A DNA stretch of 64,000 bases from Asparagopsis taxiformis (lineage: Eukaryota > Rhodophyta > Florideophyceae > Bonnemaisoniales > Bonnemaisoniaceae), in assembly GCA_030407315.1 (NCBI GenBank), contig JALQPE010000503.1, forward strand, positions 39,187 to 103,186, written 5' to 3'. The notes under the pieces are model-generated. The model saw nothing but the letters and a program-made list of their open reading frames with translations, was not told the DNA's origin and did not search any database. The position numbers and the translations under genes are program-made. The number at the start of each line of letters is the position of its first letter. Positions within the stretch are counted from its first letter, which is position 1. Shown here piece by piece: positions 10,481-22,914 of this stretch.

Positions 10481-12327
10481 ATGGTACTGTCCATGTCTCC
10501 ATACTGTATCGAGAACCCAGAGCAGTGCACGTTTCAATTGGAAGGACGCTTGACTGCATTGAAAAGTGAGTCGCCTATTATGAAGAGGCTCCTCTGGAGC
10601 ATCGAAAAGCATGGCCGGGTTCCTTGGGCCCGTGCAGGACCTGGTGTGCTTAGCAGTGCGAGGAGTGGACTGAAGCGTGTTTTGTATATGGACCGTGCCG
10701 TTCTATGCATGGCAATGCGAATGAAAAGGAATGAATTCATTGCGGTCAGCAGACACAAATGACGGATCAACGGAATGCGTCTTCGATGAAGAACATGGGG
10801 ACTGGGTAGTTGCTGTGCATGTGAACAAAGAGTCAGGATTGATCTATTCAAGCAGTCGAAAGGGTATTGTGATGGTATGGAAAGACCAGAAGCGAATTAG
10901 TTCGTTTGATGTTAATTCAGAATAACAAGGTACGAACATCAGTTGCATGGAGGTCCTTTGCCTACAACAAGTTATTGCCTTTGGTACTGGGGAGGGACCG
11001 CTCGTAATACTGGACCTCCGAAGTGGAACGAGGAAATTCGTGGACGGGTATACCAGATGGGTGAAATCACTCGTTGCGAACTAAACTGAAGGTATTCTAC
11101 TTTCTGGATCCTGGGATGGCACGATTCGGTTCTGGTTCTGGAACACACAAATTCGAACCAATTCGAAATATGCAAGGTCACCGCCTTGCTCGTGTGAACT
11201 GTTTAGAGCTGAGTGGTGACGGGACACTCCTCGCATCTGCATTGGAAGACGGCAAAGTTCAGTTGCGGGAAATGGCGACATTCTGTGAAGTATGGTAGTC
11301 CTAGGAAAAGGGTGGCAAGCCAAGTGGTAACCGGAAAGCAGATGCAACTTGCAACAGTCGGCGAGATCACCACATCGTCAAAGAGCACGAAACAGTCATC
11401 AATTCACGGCAGTAACAGTCTAATTGCAGTTCCAAGGCTGTTTTGCAGAAAGGATATGATCGTAAGTTTCTTCAGCGACGTGCAATTTGATGATGGCACA
11501 GAGAGGTTCACTATTGCGTCTACCGAGCATGAGCCGACTTACATCCATTACTGCACCAACTCATCTCGTCTCTGGATCTCAAGAAGCACAGGAGGTGTAG
11601 GATACATTGACCTCATCTACCATCAAAATCAATTCGCAAAGCGAGATGAACCAGAGCTGCCAGAGTTGTCGTGCGCAAGATGAGCACGACAGCATCCGCG
11701 AAGGATCACGACGAGCGGTAACGGAAGCAACGAGAAAGCATGTGATGTTTTCATCAGCCATGCGGGTTCGGACAAGCAATTTATCGCCAAGCCACTGTAC
11801 CATGCACTGGTCGCACTAGGCCTGAAAGTATTTCTCGACAAGATGGAACTGCAACCCGGGCAGAATGCACCACAGAAAATGAATCACGAAATGGAGACGG
11901 CACGGGTTGCGATTGTAATCTTTCACCGGAGTTTGCAGCTCGCCCATGTACCATGAAGGGGCTGCTGTGTTTCTTGAGGCGGTTTAAACGCGCAGGTGAG
12001 AGATGGGTGATCATTATTCCGGTGTTCTACCGATTAACGCTGGAGGACTGCAGAAATGCGCTTGAGATTGTCGATGAAGATGGTAACAAAGTCCTCATGA
12101 CGGCGGAATTCTTGCAGCGTCTGGCACAGAACAGTGAATACGGGATTGCAGACGTTGTGGACGGTCTTCGCGAGATGAGAAGTATTACGGGAATTGAGAA
12201 TTCAGAGGGTGCCACCAACGGTGCGGGAAACGAGGGTGCAGGGAGAAGAAAAGCTCCTGTGGAGAGAGTTGTAGATGCGGTGGTGAAAGCATTCGAGCAG
12301 AGCGCGGAATCGAACTTGGAAACGTAA
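10481..12327 (+). pseudogene. Decayed WD40-repeat plus TIR-domain gene
   Basis: Successive plus-strand frames give WD40-like blades: GDWVVAVHVNKESGLIYSSS (~10800), a block ending GPLVILDLRSG (~11020), ILLSGSWDGTIRFW (~11095), and VNCLELSGDGTLLASALEDG (~11195). After a linker (to ~11680) comes a TIR domain: CDVFISHAGSDKQF (11748 on), VFLDKMELQPGQ, then after a frameshift near 11922 SPEFAAR and IIPVFYRL (~12015). TIR domains act in innate immunity and NAD+ cleavage signalling, and WD40 propellers commonly sense ligands in such receptors. At least four frame breaks or stops (for example TAA at 10922) make a working single protein unlikely; short introns could explain some breaks but not all. Confidence 0.75.
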
Positions 12328-15300
12328 CTAGGTGTAAAGGGTACCCTCGGGTAGTAGGTGGTAGGAGGGTAGCTTATATTATAAACTCGGAGACATCTGA
12401 AAAATTGCTGTTTGGAGTTTCAAAAATTTTCTAGCGTGTCGTGCGCTCGTCCCGTGGATGCAAACTTCGGAATCTGGGTTGCAATCTCGGCAGAGTCTGT
12501 ACTGCACCAATCCCTCCGCTGCTTCCTGAAGCTAAGCTATCAATTCTATCCTACCGACGTCACGTCATGCTTTCCAAGTTGGTGCGATCCATCTGGTACC
12601 ATATTGGGTTGAGACAAATCGGAAGGCTGCGACCGCGCTACGTGTTGAATCAATCTGTGCACTCCTAGCACGCCTCCTTTTCTATGTTCGACGACATCTT
12701 CTACCTGCTTGCTTCCTCCGCAACGAGCCGGTGATAATGGCCAGTTCACTGTGAGGCCATTGTTGTCCCTTGACATAATTCAGTTCGATGATTCTGCCAA
12801 CACTTGAGTTTCCGCTAAGGCACGCCTAAACATCCTTACATGGAAAGTTTCCATATATCTAACAATTTGCCGAAATGCGCTGATCCTCTCTTTTGTCGAG
12901 GCTAATGCAATGGCCATCGTATCAAGATATAGTACATTGCTCACCAAGCCAGTGATACTATTATGTATGAGGGGAATCTCCTAGCAGTTCGTATGCAGCT
13001 GTATCAGCTGAAGTTCTGGCAGCGAAGCAATATGTTTGCCTCTCGCAGGCCGGTTGCGTTGCACTTGCGTATGTGTATTTCGAGGCTGGATTGCCTATAC
13101 ATAGCTGGCTTCCAGATTCCGGCCGCCGGCGCGCTTGCTGCTTAGGTAATACGCGCGCCGTGCCGCCGAGCCTGCGCGATAAACGCGTGTCGTGTGCCGG
13201 CTGCACGACAATCGTTGTAACTCCGTCAATTATGCGTTTGTGCTTCTACGAGCGCTTGTGAAGTTAAATTACCTTCTGCGTTCCTTGAAATCCTATTGTT
13301 TGAGAACGATGCCTCTGAAAATCGTGGATAGACAGTCTAGGTTGGTAAATTGGCGTTATATGTATGCGAAAATAGTGCTTGTGACAGTTGCAAAGTGCCA
13401 CAGTGTAACTTGGTGATGTATTAAATGAATAGCTGGCGACATCATTGATACAGTTTGAAAGTCGAAAGAGATGGATCACTTGCTCCTTTCATAAAATCAA
13501 ACCATGATATGTCATGCCATGGTAAATGGGCATGGGGACTGATAGTTCGCAGATGGACAGCCGACAGCTTAAGGCCACTATCTTCCGACAATGTGATTTC
13601 GAGTTCATCTATCACAGAGCCTATTGGGGCAAGTATGGCTTCAGAGTCCACGCGTCAAGGATTGAGAATTCATATTTTGCTGTGATGGCCAAATTATTAT
13701 CCGTAGATTCATTTCTACCCCTCGGCACTTGGTTGATTGTAACTAGCCGTTTTTTATGCTTATCCTAGCTTGAGGAAACATGTTGCTGAGATCATATTAA
13801 CATACTTTCGTAAGCATATTACAAAAGTGGCTCCTAATTCACGTCTGAATACAGTCCTTACTGACTCAGACCTTACGTCGAAAGTATGAACATTGTCAGA
13901 AAAGTGAAAAGATAGGACAGAACGTCAACCACCCAATGCCCAAGCCCGAGTAACATCCCATGGCACGTTGACACAGAAAACATTTGCAGCACCTCCGTAA
14001 ATTCAATCTGCGACTTGTATGAACCCCAGTGATCGTAACAAGCAAAACTCGCGAATGATGGCAGACTTGATAGACATACATTTTGCACGAGCCTCCGTAG
14101 AAGCCCATGACTCTTTCCTTCGATCTGCTTCTACCGAACGGTTTCCCCAACTAAGCATATTTCGAAGTGCTGAAAAAATTGGCCGTTATGCCATATATGA
14201 ACATCATCGGCATCGGCCAGTTCGGGGAACTGCTATTCGAATGCGAAATCAACGCTTCATTTTCAGTGATTGAGAAATAGATTTCAGGTAGTCAGATTCT
14301 TAAACCATTCACGTGTCTATAGTCTACGCCATCTGGCGCTATTTCATCGTCAAATACTACAAATTTAACGCTCGAGGGCGTGGCCAATCATGCAATAACC
14401 CCGTGGAAACATGATATTCTCAATGCTTTCTTCCTGAGGAAAGCTCACCACGGGTCAACACCACCACGTGGTAACTTTGCTGGAATTTCTGAAATCCGGT
14501 AAATCAGTCTCAGAATTAGTTCGGCTGTTCTTATTTTGATGTTCTGCAGCTCACTGGTTTGCTGCCGGAGAAGCAATCAAGTACCCCTCGAGGGGTACCT
14601 ACGGAATTCTCCTCATATAACTCAATTGCCGTACATTGACGGACGTTGGATAAGATTTCAATGACGTACAACCTTTTGGAATAGGGTTACCTGTCTCATA
14701 CAACAACGACAATCACTCCTTTGCGGCCGAAGCTCTACGACACTCCGCAAGATAACCAATAGCCTTGGGGGTTGAAGATTTCGGCTATTCACTAGAACTG
14801 CGTTAGGCTATTATGCAGACGACTGACGAGTGCATCTGCCCTGATCTATTGTCATGTCTGGAACAACGATGGTGAGTACTCTGAAAGGCTAATAATATTA
14901 GTTTTAACCATCCGAACTTGAACTCATTACAGTGTCGCTACATCTTCCTAGTATATATATTAGCTCACGCTACCATTTGGTCGTATGTCTTGCTGACGGC
15001 AAGTTGCTGTAATCTGTGGCGATACATTCGCCACGATATAAGAGCAATTACGATGCCTCGTATGATCTTTTAGATCACTTTTTCACTGGTGCCACTGCTC
15101 ATTATCTGAACGATCTAGAGCGAGAGAGGAATGAATTTTTCATACTGTTGATTAGGCATCTGTGCCTGGCGGAGAAATTGGGACGGTGCCGCGACTTTCC
15201 CAAACTCTTTTCACCTGTGCACGTTAGCGGCACTTGTGAAACGGTGTCACTGGTACTGGGGAACTGGAGTGCACAGGTGAAATGCGTTTGGGAAGGTCGA

Positions 15301-15364
15301 CAGAAATTCACAAAAATTCGAATAATCTTGGAATGCCGCGAACCGACAAACTGTCCTAAGATGA
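12328..15364. other. Long stretch without a recognisable gene
   Basis: Open frames are short (at most 119 aa, at 15016-15375) and overlap on both strands. I see no domain motif, no clear repeat and no RNA gene. It could be intergenic sequence or old decayed elements. Confidence 0.5.
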
Positions 15365-15504
15365 TGTTGTACTAGACCTGAAGCATGCCAAAACTGACGA
15401 ATAACTTACACTTTACACCACTGCTTACAGTAGTTATTTCGTACTTGACCGAAAGGCGACGAACTCTCGCGACGAAGCACAGAGATCAGACCATTAGTCT
15501 CACA
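15365..15504 (+). mobile_element. LTR of second copia element
   Basis: Starts TGTTGTACTAG and ends TCTCACA immediately before a primer-binding site. The ~140-bp length and TGTTG start parallel the LTR at 4793-4967. The start is inferred from this parallel only. Confidence 0.5.
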
Positions 15505-15516
15505 GGTTATGTGCCC
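15505..15516 (+). promoter_or_regulatory. Primer-binding site, second copia element
   Basis: GGTTATGTGCCC, one base different from the site of the first copia copy; again the half-tRNA-iMet type. Confidence 0.62.
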
Positions 15517-15839
15517 AAACGCTCACCACAACAAACCGCCATCCATCTACTCTACCTACCAACAATCAACCCGTCCTGTCATCTGTGCTTAGGGTCATTA
15601 TTCGAAAAGTGTGATCCACCCCTACCAAACTGCGGCGACATTCCGTCTACTATGCAGACCAGCCACGGAGACACGCTGTCTATACTGGAAAAGTCAGACA
15701 CCAGCGCACTCGTTCCATCCCAAACAACCTTTTCATCATAGCTCGAAAAGCTTGATCGTACGGACGTGACGATCCTCCAACCAATCATGGAAACTAACCT
15801 CCATAACCCCAGACAATTACTCAGTTACCTGCCCCGATC

Positions 15840-16620
15840 CATCATGAATTCGAAATACCAGCGCTCACATATGGCAACATTGTATCCTGGAAAATCACAG
15901 TTGAACATTTTGCCAGAGCATAGGGTGTACATGCCTACTTATTTCATGCTCCAACCTCCCCCTCAGACTCCAAAACAACAGTCATTCAAACTACCAAATA
16001 CACTCAGACACAACTCCTCGTCCTGTCAACTCTATCTACAGAGATTATGCAGCAGTTCACAGATTCTGAATTGAACGGTCCAATCCACAATCTCTACAAC
16101 AAGATTCGAATCAAATTAACCACTGTCAACCCAGAACACACCCCAGACAAGTTACGCAGGAAAAGTCGTTAAAAAGCATAGAATCCATCCCTTCCCATCA
16201 CAGATTACACCAGCAAACATTGCGATCTGCGCAACATTATGATACGTGCTACATATCCAGAAATTGAAAAAGACAAGACCACACTCCAATTTATTCGTGA
16301 AGGTCTCGAACCTCACGGCGAGTGGAAAAGTTTCTACAGACCATGTCAACCCACACAGACATTTATCCTACAAATCCCCTCACATTGGACCAAGTAATAA
16401 CCATGCTTATCAAACACGATGACATTCGTCTTCGTGCCGAACCGAAAAATTTCGTATCGTTGCAAAACCCGCCCACACAAAACTGCCGTCACCGCTAAAC
16501 ATGATTTAAGTCATCACGGACACAGTCAAAACCACAACCATCCGGCAAAATCCTCTTCTCCCTCATTTCACCCCTCGAAAAACATTCCCCGACCTTCTGG
16601 TCATCGAGGAAGGTGGTGAA
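15840..16620 (+). pseudogene. Ty1/copia gag fragment, second copy
   Basis: The frame starting at ~15850 reads HEFEIPALTYGNIVSWKITV then EHFARA, a stop, and GVHAYLFH; this aligns with the Gag of the copy at 3301-4557 (WKITVENFARTQGVLEYLF). Later it reads KYTQTQLLVLSTLSTEIMQQ, equivalent to HTQAQLLVLSSISPEIFQ in the other copy. Stops and frame changes are frequent from 15900 on, and the reading stops being recognisable at ~16620 after a lysine, histidine and serine-rich part. Protease, integrase and RT are absent. A dead 5' piece of the same copia family in the opposite orientation. Confidence 0.72.
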
Positions 16621-17642
16621 ATCTCCATGGATCCAGCTCACATGACATAGAATCATGCAAGATACAAAAAATGTTCCTCAGATTTGTCAATTCAAATGAA
16701 ATGAAAACCAAGTCACATGTAGTGCAATGCCCGAGCTGTCGATTCGACGTAGGGTAGTGAACCGATTCGGCTAAGCACCGCGAGTTGTTCGAGCCCTCCT
16801 GTCTCAGTAGTCAGGCTCAGGGTAGAGGTGGTAGAGCTAAGACGGATCGCATGCTTGAATGTGGGCTGTAAGGCCACACAGACGATACGTCGAGAATCTT
16901 GGTTCAAGTGATACTGCTATGAAGGTGAGAGGTTGGCTTGTCAGGCCAACCCTAAAGGGGTAGAAGGGATAGCGCAAACACTGGATCAGTGGTGCACTGA
17001 AGTGGTAGTGTGTGACGGTGATACACTGAGTGTCAACGGACACTTAGTGTGTGAGGGGAATGGCCAACGGTCGAGAAGGAAATGAAGGGGACCTGATACA
17101 GCGTGAACGGTGGTCCACCGAGCGGATGACGGTACCTGATAGTTGGAAAAGGGTGAGTGGGCACGTGCACCACGGGTGGGACGTACAGGGAAGAAACCCT
17201 GAAAGGGCAGAGGAGAAGCTGATACAGAGAGACGGCGATGCTGGAGGCGCTGATACAGCGGCAAGAGTAAGGCCTGAATTTTGCCACGCACTATAGCCAC
17301 AGGCGGAGTAGGCAAGAAGTTACTGTGATCCGCATGATGGGAGCGGAGCGACACGATCAGGTCCGGTGGTACACCAAGAGGCCGAAGAATCCTGATAGAG
17401 GGGCACACGCGCCTCAGGTCGTGCGTGGTAAAGGAGCAATGCTGATACAGCCGGTGGAAGCCAAAAGGGAAATGCTGGATCAGCGACGAACGGGTACCGG
17501 AAGGGTGCCAAGCACTATAAAAAAGGGAGAAGCAGGCTGGATTGAGACGGTGAAACGCACCCTGGGAGCAAAATGACAACCGAACTTGCGGTGGCTTTAC
17601 AATCGAAGAACTGGGCGATCCGCCGTAAAATAAATACTATGT
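16621..17642. other. Unassigned region with repeated TGATACAG words
   Basis: The word CTGATACAG recurs at about 17093, 17218, 17249 and 17440 with related TGATAG and GGATCAG words between them. The minus strand is open for 197 aa (16986-17579), but its composition follows the repeat words and shows no domain, so I do not call a gene. Confidence 0.45.
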
Positions 17643-18769
17643 TGTAGGACCAGCCGGAATGGCGATCCCTAAGGGAATTCTAGAATTGATAGCCGTGTCA
17701 GGGCGAGGTGAACCGGATCGCGCTAGTGAACTTGCGTTTCGCGCGTCGCTCGGTCGCGGTGGCGATCGGGTGGTACAACGACGGAACGTGCAGGGATCGA
17801 TCGCAACACGGGATTCGCGGGCCGGCGCGAGCCGTGATCTCAAGGGGAGATCACCGAGTAAACTAGAGCACAACGCGATCCACACAGGGGTCGTAAATCC
17901 CTGGCCTAGTGGCGTGCGACGCAACGAGCAGTATCGCGGTGCGACGCAGTTCGAAAGTCGGTTTACGCGTCGCGCGCGCACGTACGTCGGCGATCGTGAG
18001 CAATCCGCACGCAACGTCGTAACGCAATCAGTCCTCGCGATGCGCTGAACGCTTAACTCGTAGCTGCGAAAGTGCTGGCTGTTTATTGATAAGGTGCGAA
18101 GTAGGGCGACCATTAGTAGCTAATTATTCAGGGCAGGCTGTCCCTGCACGGCCGGCCGGCGGCCGCTCGATCGCACGCAAAAAGGGAAATATATGGGAAA
18201 AAGACTTTCGTCATAAAAAACCCAAAAAGGGGAAATAAAGGGAAATTCGTAGAAATCGCTACACGTGGCGCCGGACTGGCAGTTTCGTGGCAACGTTCGC
18301 ACGCACGCGCTCGCATCGACGCTCCGTGACACGTAATCAAAACGCCACGCGTACGCTCGCTTACTAGCTAACTAAGATAGATGCACGCGAATTCATCCCG
18401 ACGCAATCGCAGCGAACGCGCGCGCATCGACGAAATAAATTGCGTCACATATGTTACAGCACCGTGGCTAGCCCTAAGTGAACTTCTACAGTTGTCAGTG
18501 GATAGGCTAAATACTGGTACAGTAGGGTGGTCGGAAAAACCCTATGTGGGTAGCGTGGCCAGCGTGGTCCACGCAGTGTGAGTGTGATGTACAACAGTTA
18601 GTGTCAGTGTACATAAAAGTGTACCACTGGTTACACGTGTGTTGTGCCCAGTGATTCACAGTTGTGCGAAAAATTAGACCACTTATGAAAAATAAAATTT
18701 GACAATAAATTGCAGACGTTGCGGCGTTACACGTCGCGCAGGCGTACCGCATCGTGGTATTGTACCACA
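17643..18769 (+). mobile_element. LTR family C, copy 1
   Basis: Begins TGTAGGACCAGCCGG and matches 49624-50423 through the GGCCGGCCGGCGGCCGC block, the AAAGGGAAATAT and AAAAGACTTTCGTCAT blocks and the CTACACGTGGCGCC block. The proposed end is ACCACA at 18769, followed by TTCCCCCC as in the other copy (CTCCCCCC). About 270-300 bases near the 3' end (~18460-18740) have no counterpart in copy 2. No coding body of this element follows, so this is a lone or truncated LTR. Confidence 0.68.
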
Positions 18770-18925
18770 TTCCCCCCACGCTGAAAACGACGCGGGGGGC
18801 GGAAGGGTGAAAAATGATGGTATCCAGCCCCATTTTCGCGGGCCGACCATTCCCTCCAAGTTTGCGGCAGAGTGGTAGCTCACGCCTGTTTTGAGTCGAG
18901 GCACCGGTGAGTCACCCTCTTCTGT

Positions 18926-21093
18926 ATGTTACCCTCGCGAGAAGAGCTTTGCTCACGCCCAAATGACCTAAGATTGCAGGCGGTTGCGCCGTGGTTCCAT
19001 GCAGGGTATCTTCCAGTGTTGCGACTGTCGGATTATGTCGATACGGATGGGTACCTTCATGGCGGGATCCCCGCATGTGCCGTGCGCACATTCGATTGGA
19101 TAATGCGTATCGCGGTGCGGGAGAACGATCTTTCGGTTCAGTCCGGTGCTGGGCCGGTGACTGCGTGCGCGTCCAGTACCAGACCCCTGGATTCCGTTCG
19201 TTGAGGAGGTTCGCATAAAGATGCGCTACTTGGGAGGGCCATTCTTCCATTTTCGTGACGACATCGACCTATGGCGTGCTCATAATGAGCGGGAAGCGGG
19301 ATATGTTCGACGAATGCTATGTTTGCGGGGCCTGATACAGGCGTGGGAATCCATGGAGATCGCACCTGCTATCGATCCCGCTGCGATACTTTGTTCGGGG
19401 AAGCTCCTTCCTGATGATTACAAGGATGCAAGGAAAGCCAACAGTTCATTTTGGTCAGACACAGTGCGCTTCGAGCGTCATTTTCGATCTGAGCATGGGT
19501 ACTTCGTCTTCTGGCACGACATCGAAGCTAATTGTCTTGTGCCTGCAGCGCTCGAAGGGCGCTATGTACCCGTTCCTCCTTGGTGGCAGGATTGGGAAAT
19601 GCCCAAGGATTCTGGGCCGAACTTCCGCCAGTATTGGCATATGTGGGTTCTGAAGTGCCGCGAAATCCTAACTCTGGATGGTGGGTCGTCCACCGTACCC
19701 AATGCCCTAGTGGACATTTACGATGTTTTATGGAGCACGTATGGACGATTCCATCAATCTCTATGCATACTCCAAATAAGAGGTGAATGCTCCGGAAAGC
19801 ATCACAATATCTTCGTAAACTCCTCCACACAGCATGGTTTTGACCCCCCAAAATTTTTATTACATTAAAATACTTTTCCCGAGGGCGGATATCCTCCACT
19901 CAACATGCTTTTGACCCCCTTGTACTCTTATAGAACTCCAAAAATACTCAAAATACATACAAATGTCCACTAGGGATGGGTTGTGCATATTTCCATATAC
20001 TTGGTCTGGGATGCTTTCGACAACGGTCGTCTCTGGTATTGCCCACCACATGTGTTGGGAGCCCTACGGGCACTTCCCCTTCAGTACGTTCTTGGTGGGG
20101 AGGGGGGGGGGAACGATTTGCGGCGTTCCACGGCATTGATAGAGGGAACGGATTGTGATTCTGTGCCACCTCACCTATCGCAAAGACAGCAATCGAAGCG
20201 ATACAATTTTTGTCCTGGGTGTACTGCAATCGCGGGTGATTTCATATGGGTTGATGCGAACTCTGGTCAGCCAGTTCGTGGATGGATTGCAAAGCGCAAA
20301 CGCACAGAAAGATATGGCGGCGGATCTCCATTTCCTCGGGCACGAAGATATCATGCCTGTCAGCATGCTTCATCAAAATATGAAAATACTGATGTCAATA
20401 AGCTGGGGGCGCGCAACCAGAATGAAGAGGCGCATGAGCTAGGATCCCAATGTTTTGTCGACGGTTCGAATTACAGTCCGGAGAATGTGGAGCGTCTGAA
20501 AGTAGGGAGAGCAGATTCAAATAGTGTGCACAGGGTTGCATCTCCAGAGGTGATTGAGATATCCTCCGATTCGGATGCTGAGAATCCGGAGAGAGAAGGG
20601 ATCCCCCGAGAAGAGATTGCAGACGAAAGTGGTGGTCGAAATGAGAAGAGCCTAGGAACGTATGTTCTGCAAGAGGAGGAGAATATCGACGAGTTCGATT
20701 GTTCCACCAACAGAGGAACCCTGAGTTTCCTTCAGTTGACTCCAGTGCTATTAAGGTGGTCCACAGCTGTCTAGAGGAGTTAATAGTCCCTCTTCTCACG
20801 GCTTTGCACCAAATTCCTTTTCATTGCGAGGACAACTGAGGGGGTTCATTGATGGGTACCAGAAGGATATAGCTGAGAATATCGACCACCAAGTTCCGAA
20901 AAAGGACGGTGGATCTTGGAGGCAGCGAACATTCTTCAACAAGAAGGCCATGTTGGTGATTCATCACTACCTTGGTTCAGTTGCGGGGATCCCGTATGGA
21001 GGTTTTGGGCAAAGCACGCCTGTGTTATGCTGTCAATTGTATTCTTACTTGGAGCATCTCCGGAACTTGGCACACCAGCGGTGTCGCATATGA
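18926..21093 (+). pseudogene. Unrecognised broken gene with SUMO-interaction-like motif
   Basis: A chain of plus-strand frames (18926-19204, 19221-19868, 19983-20774, 20824-21093) has protein-like composition throughout, with W/H/F-rich stretches such as VPVPPWWQDWEMPKDSG and YWHMWVLKCREILT. The third part contains EVIEISSDSD, which fits a SUMO-interaction motif followed by acidic and serine residues, within a charged linker. Joins between parts need frame changes; some may be short introns (19205-19220 and 19870-19980 are candidates), but the join at 20780-20830 looks like a frameshift. I do not recognise the family. Host gene or transposon gene cannot be decided. Confidence 0.5.
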
Positions 21094-22594
21094 CCCCAGA
21101 AACTTCAAATGATGAAATTAAATTCTTTTGTTTCAAGTGAGCGTAGCCAGCTGTCATCCTACATGTGATATTATATCGGGGCACCTGGATGCCTCCACTA
21201 GCTTCCAATTGTTGGTGTCAATAGGCAGAAAGTTCTGGGTTGCACATGGGGCAAATGCTGATTCAGCCAGATAATGTGCGGTTGAGGACAGATTCTGGCA
21301 CCGGGATTCGGCGTCACTTGTAGTACGCGATGACTTGACTACGCGGTACGTGTTCGGGTAGTTCCGATGTATCATCCTGTGGGAAGTAACTATACCAGCG
21401 CACTCTGAATTTGAGAACACCGTCCAGCTCACCGAGATTCACGATATGGTCAATGACACAACTCTCCACACCTAACACTGGTTTTTGTCTGTACAGAACG
21501 TACTTTCGAAATCAGAATCGTTTTTTCATAATGATTGAATAGGGGATATGACAAGTGTCATATTGATTGAAGCTGTGTTCAGGTTGATTGAATTTTATTT
21601 TGTCTTAGTGCTTACCTCAGCATTGATGCTAGCCCAGCTCGGATTTATTTTTCTACTCTTATTCTTTTGTTCGTCAGTGACGCGAATTCAGCAATGACGG
21701 AGTCGACTGAAATAGAATTCTCCCACGGTACCGCCCTATTACGCTTTCGTATCACTGCAGGGCGATACTTCCCGGTCCGTACATTCCCCTTATCGTAGAC
21801 TTCGTACCACCGAACTGATAATCTTTTTATAACCCCTTCACCGTTTTCCTCACAAGCTTTTATCTGCCCCTACCAGGACGGCATATCGGTTGTACAAACT
21901 TCTCCATTTACGGCTACGAAGCGATTTACAGAATAAGGGGGGTCGGTCACCGGAGCCGAACATGCGTTCGAAATTTCGTCCTCCTCATGTAGAGCCAATC
22001 TATTCGAAACTTGATTGCGGTACACTCCATTCAGCTCGAAGCACTCATGTAGGTTCCAATGAAAAGGGTCATCCCTATTCGAATATACCTGTTCCATCAA
22101 TGCATGAAACTGCATCATCTTTGACCTACTATTAACTCTGATTCCCTCTGATCGAAGCCTTAACATGAATTCGTCTCAACCCGGCGGACTTTTCAACACT
22201 GTCGGAGGAACTATTTTGAGATCCGGTGGTACCAATATGAAGCCCTTTAGACCCAGTGTGATTGTTGGAAGGGGCTCCCATTCGTCGTGGCAGGAAAGCT
22301 TGATGTAGGACCTTAGCCCTTGTAGATAGATTGTACCTCCGAGGAGGATAAGAGGATAGGGATAAGGCTTCGAACTCACGAGTGAGAGCGCCGATTCCAC
22401 GAGGCTGACGCCTCGTGCGATCCTAGTAGCCCGAGGGCTGTGTCGGGTGGATCGATCCCTCGGAGCCCGGACACCTGTCTCCCAACCCGGTAGCGGGTGG
22501 TAGAGCGGGGTCCGGGAGGGCTGGATCTAACCTGCCGGAGGGATCTATCGGCCGTGGCCGTCCTCAACCCACTCAAGGGTTAACTGGGCACTTA
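21094..22594. other. No recognisable gene; left flank of the giant element
   Basis: Short frames on both strands only (98 aa at most). Between 22380 and 22580 there are GC-rich inverted words (CACGAGG/CCTCGTG) and a block resembling the GCTCGGGACACCTGT part of LTR family A, perhaps an old LTR scrap. Confidence 0.45.
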
Positions 22595-22840
22595 CGTCTG
22601 TGTTCTCGGAAATGGACGCGGACGTCCACAACCTCTAGTACACCTAGTATTACTAGGCGGACGTCCATGTTCTCCAGTATTTTTGGATGTCCGCCTAGAA
22701 CTGGACGTCCATGCGGTCTAGTACGTCTAGTATTACTAGGGCGACATTCAATGTTTCTAGTACCACGGATGTCCCCCTCGGGATGGACTTCCGCCATGTC
22801 TATGTCCACCTAGGACGGGCGCCGGTTCAGAAATTCAAAA
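22595..22840 (+). repeat. Left terminal inverted repeat and subterminal repeats
   Basis: Terminal ~35 bases match the right end at 45715-45749. Behind it, CTAGTA/TACTAG and GGACGTCC words recur (22636, 22648, 22662, 22718, 22731, 22758), the pattern of subterminal transposase-binding repeats in the CACTA group. Confidence 0.75.
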
Positions 22841-22914
22841 ATTTCGACCCCAGAAATTTCTGCCGCCGTGCTCGACATGGATGTCCGCATCCATCACGGC
22901 GACCACTCTATTTT

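Noticed and set aside
16986..17579. 197-aa minus-strand ORF
   Set aside because: Composition mirrors the TGATACAG word repeats; no domain and no supporting start context.
20101..20120. Run of G as a programmed frameshift site
   Set aside because: The surrounding gene is broken elsewhere too; a simple homopolymer slip or sequencing error explains it.
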